Assembly (NCBI RefSeq): GCF_000368785.1
Contig: NZ_KB849688.1
Location: forward strand, 314,943-378,942
Reading direction: 5' to 3'
Source: Acinetobacter towneri DSM 14962 = CIP 107472
GTDB taxonomy: Bacteria; Pseudomonadota; Gammaproteobacteria; Pseudomonadales; Moraxellaceae
Length of the DNA: 64,000 nucleotides
The translations under genes were made by a program, and so were the position numbers. Below, piece by piece: positions 39,227 to 46,916 of the stretch. The notes under the pieces were generated by a model. The model worked only from the letters and a program-made list of their open reading frames with translations, searched no databases and was not told the DNA's origin. Every line of letters starts with the position of its first letter. Position 1 is the first letter of the stretch.

Positions 39227-40252
39227 ATGCAACAAGCAAACTGGATAACATACCACCTAGGCAAAATTAAAGAAGATATTTCTACGGCAGATAAATTCAG
39301 ACAACAACAGGGATTTTTTCACTCTCGTAAGAATGACTTTCAAGCCTTACCTACTCAAAGTGATGTTACCGTACTACTCAAAAACTGTTTTGCCCCGCTG
39401 CTTGATCCTTCAATTCGTATGATCAAGTGTGAACCCGATACACCTGCGCTCTATATTTTAAGAGAACATTTACAGTATGACTTCCCTGACAGTGAATATA
39501 AGTTAGAGGTTTACACGCCTGATTTGGCAGCAGATGTAGATTGCAAATCTATCGATGAAGATGAAAATGAGTTAAGAGCATTCATTCATGACAACATCCT
39601 TCATCTTTACGAAATTAGCGAAAGACTTCATGACGCTAAGCTTGATATTTTTGATTCGTTGATCCTAGACAGTATCGAAGACAAATTATTTTTGCTCTGC
39701 CCAGATTTTGTAAATTTAATCAATCTTTTTGGAAACCAAGCCAAAGCGTATAAATGGTATGCAAAGCTACATCAATTAGAAACACTAAAAGATGACTGGG
39801 GTTCTAGATCACATCCTTTTTTTCAAGTGATTAAAGATATTAAAAAAATTGCAGAAGAGTCTGAGTACTCGCTCAACAAAAAAATTTCAAAAACAGTATA
39901 TGACCAACTCCGAGCATCCGCCCCTTTTACTTTAAATGAAGATGATGCGCCTGCGAATGGTTGGGAGCAAATTGGCTATTTGGCTGTAGAAACTGACTTT
40001 GAGTATGCTCTTTCTGATGTTGAAGATAAGGTGTTGGAATGCTTTAAAGCTTTGCCTCAAGAAGAACAGCTTTTACTGCATTATCACCTTATAGACCCAG
40101 ATTACATGGATTTGAGCGTGTCGGATCGCTTTACAAATATCTCTGCGTATACTGATGAATCTATAGAGGATTACCTTCGTTCAATCGCGCATGAACTCAC
40201 CTCGCAAGCATACAGAGATTGGGACAACAAAATAAATTCAGATTGGGAGTAG
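39227..40252 (+). CDS. Unknown acidic 341-residue protein beside the hsd operon
   Basis: I do not recognise a family. The protein is acidic and helical, without signal peptide or membrane segments (MQQANWITYHLGKIKEDIS at the start, EDYLRSIAHELTSQAYRDW near the end). It has its own terminator and is divergent from hsdM. The 55-bp direct repeats on both sides suggest it arrived or can leave as a unit. Genes carried next to type I systems are often other defence functions, but no motif here shows a nuclease, NTPase or toxin. Confidence 0.75.
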   Translation: MQQANWITYHLGKIKEDISTADKFRQQQGFFHSRKNDFQALPTQSDVTVLLKNCFAPLLDPSIRMIKCEPDTPALYILREHLQYDFPDSEYKLEVYTPDLAADVDCKSIDEDENELRAFIHDNILHLYEISERLHDAKLDIFDSLILDSIEDKLFLLCPDFVNLINLFGNQAKAYKWYAKLHQLETLKDDWGSRSHPFFQVIKDIKKIAEESEYSLNKKISKTVYDQLRASAPFTLNEDDAPANGWEQIGYLAVETDFEYALSDVEDKVLECFKALPQEEQLLLHYHLIDPDYMDLSVSDRFTNISAYTDESIEDYLRSIAHELTSQAYRDWDNKINSDWE

Positions 40253-40267
40253 TCTCATACGCCTAAT

Positions 40268-40298
40268 CCCCACTTGCACAAATCAAGTGGGGAATTTT
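40268..40298 (+). terminator. Terminator of the orphan gene
   Basis: CCCCACTTG pairs with CAAGTGGGG, then AATTTT. It partly overlaps the right direct repeat. Confidence 0.75.
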
Positions 40299-40342
40299 CA
40301 ATAAACAAAAATTTCAGCACGTCACTGTATGTCGTTGTCAGC
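40288..40342 (+). repeat. Right copy of 55-bp imperfect direct repeat
   Basis: Gap-free match to 39021-39075. Its first bases are also the right arm of the terminator at 40268-40298. Confidence 0.75.
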
Positions 40343-40407
40343 TGAACACTTATTTTTAAATTAGCTGAAATTTATACCTCCTTGCATAGCAAACAAAACA
40401 GTAAATT

Positions 40408-40521
40408 ATGCTGTGGGTCGATAATTTACTAGACACTGTTGCAACACCTGCTGCCATAATTGTAGGTACGCTCACCGTAATAGCAGCAAAAAATATGCTT
40501 GTTGTCTTGGGCAGCAAATAA
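40408..40521 (+). CDS. Possible 37-residue hydrophobic peptide
   Basis: A short frame starts MLWVDNLLDTVATPAAIIVG and ends in NMLVVLGSK, with one potential membrane segment and a basic C-terminus. Composition looks protein-like (Ala, Val, Thr, Ile), yet no ribosome site precedes it. It could be a small membrane toxin, a filamentous-phage-like coat or holin-type peptide, or chance. The rest of 40253-40615 shows no gene. Confidence 0.25.
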   Translation: MLWVDNLLDTVATPAAIIVGTLTVIAAKNMLVVLGSK

Positions 40522-40615
40522 AGCAGTGCTTAGTTTTAACCTACATCACAAGCCATTTATGTAATGGCAACACCCCCTAGTTAATTTCAGACTCCTAAAT
40601 TTAATTATTTCTAAC

Positions 40616-41053
40616 CTAATTCTCCCATAACTCAGCGATTTTTTTCATTAGCTCAGCACGATATGGTGCTGTTGGATTGCAAGGGTTTCGTCGAACCTCA
40701 TTTTCATAAAATGCTTGCCATTCTTTAATCATTTCCAGGCTTGTGCCTTTATCCTGAATTTCTTTTAAATCCTCCTTTTTGATACTGTTTAGCCGCCCCT
40801 TTGCTCCTTCAGGTCCTGTTTTCCATCCAATGACACCTTGTCCAAATTCAGGCAGACTCATATTGTGTGGCGTTTTGGGAATTGCATTACGCTCAATCTG
40901 CATATTCACCTGACATTTTTTCTCCCCACCAGATTCCTGTATAAATTTTTGAGACGACACCTGTTGATTGGTACATGCCAGTAAAAACACCGAAGACATG
41001 AGTATGAATACATTTTTTTGTGAATTGTGCATGAGAAACACATCTTTAAACAT
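40616..41053 (-). CDS. Predicted lipoprotein, 145 residues
   Basis: The N-terminus reads as a signal peptide with lipobox FLLAC, then a mature domain with three cysteines and conserved-looking PEFGQGVIGWKTGPEGAKGR. I do not recognise the family. I chose the ATG at 41053 because AGAGG lies five bases upstream, although that site is part of the adjacent MITE. The ATG at 41032 is an alternative giving a shorter signal peptide. Confidence 0.65.
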   Translation of the reverse strand: MFKDVFLMHNSQKNVFILMSSVFLLACTNQQVSSQKFIQESGGEKKCQVNMQIERNAIPKTPHNMSLPEFGQGVIGWKTGPEGAKGRLNSIKKEDLKEIQDKGTSLEMIKEWQAFYENEVRRNPCNPTAPYRAELMKKIAELWEN

Positions 41054-41054
41054 G

Positions 41055-41155
41055 AGACCTCTTGCGAAAGTATCGTTTACCTAATTTTTGAACTGGCTAA
41101 AACCTTATTAAATGTAGCTTTAGTCTGTTTAAATTTTGACTAACGCAAGAAGTCT
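41055..41155. mobile_element. MITE copy A, 101 bp
   Basis: Ends AGACCTCTTGCG and CGCAAGAAGTCT, an inverted repeat with one mismatch. It is flanked by ATG on each side, a possible 3-bp target duplication. It is closely similar along its length to 42646-42747. Its left inverted repeat supplies the ribosome site of the lipoprotein gene at 40616-41053. Confidence 0.75.
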
Positions 41156-41199
41156 ATGGAATAATTTACCTCTATACTTAAATGGATTAATCAGAATTT

Positions 41200-41643
41200 T
41201 TAGAACTTAAAAGTAATATCTGCAAAATATTGACGCCCTATTTCTGATAAGATACGACCATTTCCTGCTATGTACTTATTATGTCGATCAAAAATATTAT
41301 TGATGGTTAAACCAAGTATAGCTTGATTGGCTTTTCCTACATTTAAGCTATAACTCAAACGTGTATCCCAGCTAAAATTTGCACCTACGCGTTGGGCATC
41401 ATAACTACTTTTTACGATCTCCCCCTGATATTCAAATTGCTGATCTTTAGCCAATATTTTTTTTGTCATTGCTTCTTGGCTTGAACGATAGCGCAAGAAA
41501 TTACTCCAAGTTAAAGGCAAATTATTTGGCTGAATCTGCCAAATCGCTCGAATCGTCCATGGTTGATTGAAGTTTTCTGCAGGTCTATCAATATTGGCAA
41601 TTAACTTCCCATCGTAAAGAATATAAGCATCTTCGTTATACAT
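41200..41643 (-). pseudogene. C-terminal fragment of a TonB-dependent receptor
   Basis: The 147 residues are the last beta-strands of an outer-membrane TonB-dependent receptor: PWTIRAIWQIQP, LTWSNFLRYRSSQ, LSYSLNVGKANQAILGLTINNIFDRHNKYI, and the terminal GRQYFADITFKF with the C-terminal aromatic residue required for barrel assembly. The plug and most of the barrel are missing. The fragment is fused in frame to an IS3 OrfA fragment, giving one 267-codon open frame that cannot be a functional receptor. Confidence 0.85.
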
Positions 41644-42018
41644 TTGGGCGAAAAAAGCGGCTGCTTTACGTAGAATTTCATTGGCACGCTTTAATTCTTT
41701 AATTTCACGTTCCATTTGCTTCATTTTTTCTTGATCAGATATCTGTTGTACTTTAATAGGATTTTGCTGATCTAAATGCTTTTGATGCCAGGCACGAAGT
41801 GTTTCAGGAGTACAACCAATCTTAGGCGCAATTGCTGTGATTGCAGCCCAAATAGAAGGATAATCTTTTTCGGATTCAATCAATAATTGAACCGCTCTAT
41901 CTCTGATTTCAGGGGTGTATTTTACTTTTTTCATCGGGACACTACGCTTCGCTACGTCTTGCGAAGCAATGCTTCTCATCTCAAGAAAAGTGGTCTCCGA
42001 CAAACCCGGTACGGTTCA
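41644..42018 (-). mobile_element. IS3-family remnant: left end and truncated orfA
   Basis: On the minus strand the left inverted repeat begins TGAACCGTACCGGG at 42018. OrfA follows from an ATG at 41936 region (MKKVKYTPEIRDRAVQLL) with a helix-turn-helix and a leucine-zipper tail, ending AAAFFAQ where an intact OrfA has about a dozen more residues. OrfB and the right end are gone. The break coincides with the T-rich frameshift region and joins the receptor fragment. Confidence 0.85.
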
Positions 42019-42047
42019 GTTTAAATTTTGACTAACGCAAGAGGGCT
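42019..42047. mobile_element. Right half of a third MITE copy
   Basis: GTTTAAATTTTGACTAACGC then AAGAGGGCT matches the right ends of the other two copies. It abuts the IS3 end exactly, so the IS inserted into a MITE. Confidence 0.75.
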
Positions 42048-42166
42048 ATTCAATTTTGATTAATAAAATAGTGTATAATTAATCTCAAAATTTTTTAAAT
42101 ATGTAATTTTTTCATCATATTGAAAATTAGTTACTGTTCTAATTAAAAATCTAAGAGTTGATTAAA

Positions 42167-42622
42167 ATGCGTATACTTCTAATAGCTATTTTGACTGTAA
42201 TATCTACCGGTTGTGCTACATCTTACAGAGAAGCAGGCGGTCCTGGTAATTTGGGTGTTAAAGCTACCATCATAGATGACAATGTATTTGAAGTTACATC
42301 TAGAATCAATCAATCTACGCCACCTTACTTAAGAAGGGAGTACTCGATTCGCAAAGCAGCTGAAACCTCTATCAAACTAGGTTGTAGTTATTTTGTCGCA
42401 GTCGGAAATGTCGGACAGTCATTTACACAATCATCTCATGTAGTAAACACGGGTCTCCGAAAACTTGATAACGGCTCGTTGGTGTATGTTTCTAAATCAG
42501 GCACACAATACAATGTAGTAAACCCTTCGGGCATGGTTGTTAAGTACGTTTGCTTCAATGATAAGCCAGATACAGTATTACCTGGTTTGGTCTTTAATGC
42601 TAAATATGTTTTACAGTCTTGA
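42167..42622 (+). CDS. CC0125/CC1285-type lipoprotein
   Basis: A signal peptide with lipobox STGC is followed by the sequence style of this lipoprotein family: SYREAGGPG, FEVTSRIN, and an aromatic-rich SYFVAVGNVGQSF. From the ATG at 42167 it has 151 residues, with AAGAG upstream. A TTG three codons earlier is unlikely. It is anchored to the membrane; the function of the family is not known to me. It sits between MITE copies C and B, bracketed by IS ends. Confidence 0.7.
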   Translation: MRILLIAILTVISTGCATSYREAGGPGNLGVKATIIDDNVFEVTSRINQSTPPYLRREYSIRKAAETSIKLGCSYFVAVGNVGQSFTQSSHVVNTGLRKLDNGSLVYVSKSGTQYNVVNPSGMVVKYVCFNDKPDTVLPGLVFNAKYVLQS

Positions 42623-42645
42623 TGGGATTTAAATCTGTATAAATT

Positions 42646-42747
42646 AGACCTCTTGCATAAGTATGCTTTTACCTAATGTTTGAATTAGCTAAAACCTTAT
42701 AAAACATAGCCTGTAGCTGTTTAAATTTTGACTAATGCAAGAGGGCT
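42646..42747. mobile_element. MITE copy B, 102 bp
   Basis: Ends AGACCTCTTGCAT and ATGCAAGAGGGCT form a near-perfect inverted repeat. The interior matches copy A (CTAAAACCTTAT, GTTTAAATTTTGACTAA). No target duplication is clear. Confidence 0.75.
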
Positions 42748-42824
42748 AAATAGCTTTCCTTATTAAAATTTATTTTTCGTATGTAATATCAGAGTAATTA
42801 TTTATAATTTTAGAGGTGAATTTT

Positions 42825-43181
42825 ATGGGTAAAAATGGTGGAACTAAAATTTATTGTCCATCGTGTGAGGAAATTCAGATTTGTGAAGCTATTCCTGTAC
42901 CTCACATTACATATGACTCTAGTGATTACTCGCAAAGGATGTATCTAACAAACCATCCAGATCTTAATTTTTTTCAACGAGGTAGACGATGTAAAGCCTG
43001 CGGTGAAGAATTTATTACAGCCGAAATAGAATATGAGTTTCTTATGGAATTGAGTAACCTTAGAATTGCATTAAAAGATATTAAAGAAAATGCTGAAATT
43101 TATAATAAGCAAACAGTAGATGCACAAAAAACTCTACAAAAACTGCAAAAGTCCCTTAGCTTATTGCAAGCATTAAAATAG
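42825..43181 (+). CDS. Small NrdR-like zinc-ribbon protein with coiled-coil tail
   Basis: 118 residues. Two cysteine pairs (YCPSCEE and RRCKACGEEFITAE) form a four-cysteine zinc ribbon. The phrase RGRRCKACGEEFITAEIE closely resembles the zinc ribbon of the repressor NrdR, but the ATP-cone is absent. Residues from about 75 onward form a helical coiled coil (LSNLRIALKDIKENAE, QKTLQKLQKSLSLLQ). GAGGTG lies seven bases before the ATG. It is probably a DNA-binding or scaffold protein of the mobile element. Function is not assigned. Confidence 0.7.
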   Translation: MGKNGGTKIYCPSCEEIQICEAIPVPHITYDSSDYSQRMYLTNHPDLNFFQRGRRCKACGEEFITAEIEYEFLMELSNLRIALKDIKENAEIYNKQTVDAQKTLQKLQKSLSLLQALK

Positions 43182-43188
43182 TTTTATC

Positions 43189-43214
43189 TGAACCGTACCG
43201 AGTTTGTCGGAGAC
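43189..43214 (+). mobile_element. Orphan IS3-family left end
   Basis: TGAACCGTACCGAG followed by TTTGTCGGAGAC is almost the same as the IS3 end at 42018, in opposite orientation, with no transposase attached. Together the two ends bracket 42019-43188. Confidence 0.7.
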
Positions 43215-43280
43215 TTTTTTATTTAAGTTTCCCTAAAATTAACACAATACACCTTATACGCAATCATTTTTAAATTGTGT

Positions 43281-43372
43281 TATAATTCAGTATGCTAACA
43301 CCTAGTTTACAGCCCACTCACCCTCGAGTGGGCTTTTTTTATGATTGTTCACGTTCCACGATCAATAACTGA
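43281..43372 (+). ncRNA. P4 ash/Icd-like leader with terminator hairpin
   Basis: An extended -10-like TGTTATAAT (43278-43286) is followed by a 26-codon frame (43292-43372) containing QPTHPRVGFF. The DNA encoding it is a strong terminator hairpin, AGCCCACTC/GAGTGGGCT plus a T run (43311-43340). The peptide signature PTHPxVGFF is one I associate with ash and Icd-like proteins of P4-type satellites, where the conserved feature is the RNA hairpin. It is likely a short regulatory or immunity-type RNA or its relic, not a functional peptide. The rest of 43182-43643 holds only the umuD promoter. Confidence 0.5.
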
Positions 43373-43578
43373 ACAATGTTCCACGGTTTTATTTAATGTT
43401 GCTGAACAATCAATGGATACCAGTAAAGCCCTTTAGGTCTTCTGTTGCTTCAAATATAAAGTCTCTACGATCAAGGATTAGACAATCTTTATTGTGTCGT
43501 CTGATTGATCTTGTGGCTTTGCTAATATCATGGCAATCCCAAGATTTGGGATAATACTTTATTAAAGAACGGACAATC

Positions 43579-43626
43579 TTGTTTTTATATTCTGAGTTTT
43601 CTATAATCCTAATTATGTTACATAAT
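43579..43626 (+). promoter_or_regulatory. umuD promoter with palindromic operator
   Basis: TTGTTT (43579) and TATAAT (43602) are spaced by 17 bases. Directly downstream lies the perfect palindrome ATTATGTTACATAAT (43612-43626), well placed for a repressor that shuts umuDC until DNA damage. It is not the enterobacterial LexA box. Confidence 0.55.
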
Positions 43627-43643
43627 CAAGATTGATAATAAAA

Positions 43644-44216
43644 ATGACGCAAAATAAGCATGGTGGTGCACGCAAAGGTTCTGGCCGTCCTTTTGTCTAT
43701 AACGAACCGACCAAGGTCATTCGGGTGCCAGAGTCTCGTGTATTGGAAATCAAACAATACCTGAAGAAAAATGACACTCCAAAGTTTAACGATATTTCCT
43801 CTATTACATTTCTTGAGACAAAAACACATTACGAGATTCCTGTTGCTTTGCAAAAAGTTGCTGCAGGCTTCCCTTCCCCTGCTCAGGACTATATCGATAA
43901 GACCCTTGATCTAAACGAGTTTCTTATTCAAAACCAACAGGCAACCTTTATCGTTGAAGTGGAATCCTTATCCATGCGTGATGCAGGGATTGATCTGAAT
44001 GACAAGCTAATCGTTGACCGTAGTATTGAAGCCAAGCATGGGGATATTGTTCTGGCATTGATTGACAATGATTTTACGATCAAACGCTTGATGATTGAGG
44101 GTGATCAATGCTGGTTGCAGGCAGCCAATCCAGATTTTTCCGATATCCATTTAAAAGATAATCAAACCATGCTGATTTGGGGTGTGGTTACCAGTGTGAT
44201 CAAGAAGTTCAGATGA
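43644..44216 (+). CDS. umuD: UmuD-like S24 peptidase, Pol V subunit
   Basis: Self-cleaving subunit of error-prone DNA polymerase V. From the ATG at 43644 it has 190 residues, with an N-terminal extension ([10 protein letters not shown]) longer than in E. coli UmuD. The cleavage site is Ala74-Gly75 (KVAAGFPSP). The catalytic Ser110 lies in [11 protein letters not shown] and Lys147 in DFTIKRL. All residues for RecA-stimulated self-cleavage are present. The extension is also compatible with a repressor-like role. umuC overlaps its stop by four bases. Confidence 0.92.
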   Translation: MTQNKHGGARKGSGRPFVYNEPTKVIRVPESRVLEIKQYLKKNDTPKFNDISSITFLETKTHYEIPVALQKVAAGFPSPAQDYIDKTLDLNEFLIQNQQATFIVEVESLSMRDAGIDLNDKLIVDRSIEAKHGDIVLALIDNDFTIKRLMIEGDQCWLQAANPDFSDIHLKDNQTMLIWGVVTSVIKKFR

Positions 44217-45511
44217 GCAGTTACGAGCGGATTTATGCCCTGATTGATATTAACAACTGTTATGTCAGTTGTGAGCGGGTATTTAATCCCAGTCTAAACA
44301 ATAAACCTGTGATTGTGCTCAGCAATAACGATGGCTGTGCTGTGGCAAGAAGTAATGAAGCCAAAGCGCTGGGCATCAAAATGGGCGTTCCTCTCTTTCA
44401 AATACAAGATATTGTTCAGCAACATCAGGTCGTGGTGTTATCCAGTAACTATGCTTTATATGCTGAAATGTCCAAGCGTTTTCATTCAATTTTGGCTAGT
44501 TTTGTTGCGCCACATGAACAGGAAATCTATTCAATTGATGAGTGTTTTTTAGACCTGACCAGTTATGCACAAAATTTTGACTTAACTCAGTATGCGTATC
44601 ACATGAAACAACGCTTGTTAGATTGGATCGGCTTACCCGTCTCGATTGGTATCGGGCGTAGTAAAACTGAAGCCAAAATGGCCAACCATCTTGCTAAAAA
44701 AAGACAGGGTTTCAAGGGTGTGTGTAACTTACTCAATATGGATTTCCTAGATCAGGAAATGCTTTATTCAGACATTGAGGTCGGTGAAGTTTGGGGCGTT
44801 GGTCGTAAGTTAGTTAAAAAACTAAATGCCATGGGAATCTATTCGGTGCTTGATTTAGTAGTGCAAGATGCTCATCGCATGGCGAGCCTTTTTTCTGTGG
44901 TAATGCAAAGAACAGTATTGGAGCTGCAAGGTGTTTCTTGTATGCAGTTAGATGATTCCCCTCCCCCCAAACAGCAAATCATAGCAAGTCGTTCATTTGG
45001 TGAAAAAGTTACCGAGCTAGATGATCTCAAAGAGGCTATGGGCAAATATGTACAGGATGCGGTCATACGTTTACGAGCAGACGCTTCCTTATGTGGATGT
45101 GTCATTGCTTTTGTGCAATCGAATCCTTTTGATTCAAAGGTTCCCTATTACAGTAAATCGTTGGCTTTTGAGTTTCCTGAACCGACGGATTGTGTTTTGG
45201 ATCTGATTAAAACAGCTATGCGACTGCTGGAACACATTTATAAATCTGACGTGAAATATAAAAAGTGTGGTGTAATTCTGACGGATTTAATTGCTAAGCA
45301 GCGCTTTACTCCTGATCTGCTGACCGACCATAGCCAGCGTGAAAATAATGAAAACCTCATGCAAACTTTAGAAGCGCTACAGGCTCGATATGGGAAAACT
45401 AAATTAGCTGTTGGCAGCTGCTACTTACCACAACGAAAGTGGTCGATGAACCGTACTCATTTGACCCAGAACTATTTCAGCTGGCAAGGATTACTAAAAA
45501 TTGGTAATTAA
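44213..45511 (+). CDS. umuC: UmuC, Y-family DNA polymerase V catalytic subunit
   Basis: Translesion polymerase of 432 residues. The metal-binding palm residues lie in [17 protein letters not shown] and in SIDECFLDL, the fingers in [18 protein letters not shown], and the helix-hairpin-helix thumb in [15 protein letters not shown]. The start at 44213 (ATGA overlap with umuD) fits the family; the frame open from 44177 is only umuD sequence in another frame. The island thus brings a complete SOS mutagenesis pair. No beta-clamp gene is nearby. Confidence 0.95.
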   Translation: MSSYERIYALIDINNCYVSCERVFNPSLNNKPVIVLSNNDGCAVARSNEAKALGIKMGVPLFQIQDIVQQHQVVVLSSNYALYAEMSKRFHSILASFVAPHEQEIYSIDECFLDLTSYAQNFDLTQYAYHMKQRLLDWIGLPVSIGIGRSKTEAKMANHLAKKRQGFKGVCNLLNMDFLDQEMLYSDIEVGEVWGVGRKLVKKLNAMGIYSVLDLVVQDAHRMASLFSVVMQRTVLELQGVSCMQLDDSPPPKQQIIASRSFGEKVTELDDLKEAMGKYVQDAVIRLRADASLCGCVIAFVQSNPFDSKVPYYSKSLAFEFPEPTDCVLDLIKTAMRLLEHIYKSDVKYKKCGVILTDLIAKQRFTPDLLTDHSQRENNENLMQTLEALQARYGKTKLAVGSCYLPQRKWSMNRTHLTQNYFSWQGLLKIGN

Positions 45512-45518
45512 ATAAAAA

Positions 45519-45549
45519 AACTAAAAAAAATAAGGGAGCCGAAGCTCCC
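45519..45549 (-). terminator. Terminator of the second AlpA gene
   Basis: On the minus strand GGGAGC-TTCG-GCTCCC is followed by TTATTTTTTTT. It also lies just after umuC and may stop that transcript less efficiently. Confidence 0.85.
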
Positions 45550-45551
45550 AT

Positions 45552-45782
45552 CTATTCTCGACTCGCAAGTTTGGCCTCAATCCACTGATTGATTTCCCAA
45601 GCTGACCAGCCAATACGATTTTGTGTAATTTTCACTTTCTTTGGAAAAGTTGGATCATAGTACGGTGAGTTTTCATCCATCATTTCATAGATAGTTGATC
45701 GACACACACCAATTAACTCCACAACTTGTTTTAAGTTAATCAATTGATTCATTTGAAAGGTTTGTCCAACAAATGCATTCAT
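45552..45782 (-). CDS. AlpA family regulator (second copy)
   Basis: 76 residues with the AlpA core INLKQVVELIGVCRSTIYEMM, then YYDPTFPKKVKITQNRIGWSAWEINQWIEAKL. AGGAGA lies nine bases before the ATG at 45782. It shares the YDPTFP phrase with the AlpA at 28984 but is otherwise diverged, so the two come from different elements. It is probably an excisionase or integrase activator for the leftward module. Confidence 0.9.
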   Translation of the reverse strand: MNAFVGQTFQMNQLINLKQVVELIGVCRSTIYEMMDENSPYYDPTFPKKVKITQNRIGWSAWEINQWIEAKLASRE

Positions 45783-45797
45783 GACATGTTCTCCTAA

Positions 45798-45833
45798 GAT
45801 TATTTAAGCGAGCTGTCTTCCGCTCAAATAATC
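45798..45833. promoter_or_regulatory. Hairpin in the AlpA leader
   Basis: GATTATTT and AGCG pair with CGCT and AAATAATC with one mismatch, a stem of about 13 bp just upstream of the AlpA ribosome site. A smaller GGACGT/ACGTCC pair follows at 45834-45868. It may act as an attenuator or operator. Confidence 0.5.
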
Positions 45834-45877
45834 AGGACGTTCCGTAAAAAAACTAATTCGAAGACGTCCAAACAGAT

Positions 45878-46774
45878 CTAATTCACTGCCTGCACACTCT
45901 GCTTCAAACCTTGCTGAATCTCTTGCACATAACCCAATTGCGCTGAATGCTCTGTATCTACAGCACTGTCATTGTGTGGATAAAACTCTTCCAGTAATTC
46001 CATCCCCTCCTCTGCATGCACCTCAAACTTGGCATTGGCAAAACCCTGCCGTGCAATCTGATCCAATGCTGCCTGATCAAACCCCGCCTGCTTACCCTGC
46101 TGGTCAATCTCCTTCGCGGTCTGAATCGCTGTTTGCAAATCCACTCCCTCACGTAAAGTTAAATCCACGTAATACACAGGCTGACGATAGCTTTGGGTGG
46201 TACTTTTCCCACGCAACGTGAGCTGCAACGGCAAACACGACAACAAACCACCTGATGCCGCATGGTAGTAATTCAAACGTGCTGCCAAAGTGCGAATGCT
46301 GTTAAAGCCTGTAGTTCTGAAAATAAATGTTCCAAACTCATCTGCTTCACCCAAATTGACATGCAGGCGTCCATAAGGCTTGCAATGCCCACCTTGTCCA
46401 AGCGGGCATAAATCGGGAGATGGACAAGGATGTTGCTCTACGCCCTGTGATGTCATGCGTTGGCAGGTTTGACCATTCCCCACACAAATCGGGCGACCTG
46501 TCTGTCGGTCAAACATGCTGTACTCCGCACGTAAGTTCAATTCAGGGTCATTGAAAATCATACGCACAGGGATGCTGCGCAACTTTTGATTTGGTGCTTG
46601 GCTACGCAATTGCTCATCTAAGGGATGTTTGACCCAACCGTCCTTGCCCTGTATTTGACTGGTAATGGTGAACTGATCGTCTTTCTCTGGCAGACGCTTG
46701 CCATTCTTTTCTACTACACGACCAATACTGATCCGTCCCAAGATGGGCGGTGTGATTGCTAGACCTTTAATCAT
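45878..46774 (-). CDS. RDF-like metal-binding protein of mobile elements
   Basis: 298 residues. A Cys/His cluster (CVGNGQTCQRM, then PCPSPDLCPLGQGGHCKPYGRL) is followed by a beta-rich phrase FGTFIFRTTGFNSIRTLAARL. This pattern belongs to proteins usually labelled hydrolase or metal-binding protein, which I recall as related to gp3-type recombination directionality factors of serine-integrase phages. AGAGGA precedes the ATG. It is followed by AlpA and preceded by the YqaJ gene in the same leftward block. The island's own integrase is of the tyrosine type, so a directionality role is uncertain. Confidence 0.7.
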   Translation of the reverse strand: MIKGLAITPPILGRISIGRVVEKNGKRLPEKDDQFTITSQIQGKDGWVKHPLDEQLRSQAPNQKLRSIPVRMIFNDPELNLRAEYSMFDRQTGRPICVGNGQTCQRMTSQGVEQHPCPSPDLCPLGQGGHCKPYGRLHVNLGEADEFGTFIFRTTGFNSIRTLAARLNYYHAASGGLLSCLPLQLTLRGKSTTQSYRQPVYYVDLTLREGVDLQTAIQTAKEIDQQGKQAGFDQAALDQIARQGFANAKFEVHAEEGMELLEEFYPHNDSAVDTEHSAQLGYVQEIQQGLKQSVQAVN

Positions 46775-46840
46775 GTTGAAATTCCTCTCGTATAGATGTT
46801 GATGTTTAGATGTGTTGCACTGTTTGCTAAAAATGAAATC

Positions 46841-46876
46841 GGCATAAAAAATCCCATGCAGGGCTGCACGGGATTT
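46841..46876 (-). terminator. Terminator after the YqaJ gene, GGCATAAAAAA type
   Basis: On the minus strand ATCCCGTGCA pairs with TGCATGGGAT (one mismatch), followed by TTTTTATGCCG. The same tail recurs at 48043 and 49551. Confidence 0.8.
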
Positions 46877-46916
46877 CAGGTTTCTTCTTGCTGAGTGTTC
46901 GGCTCTAGGCTTTTAG

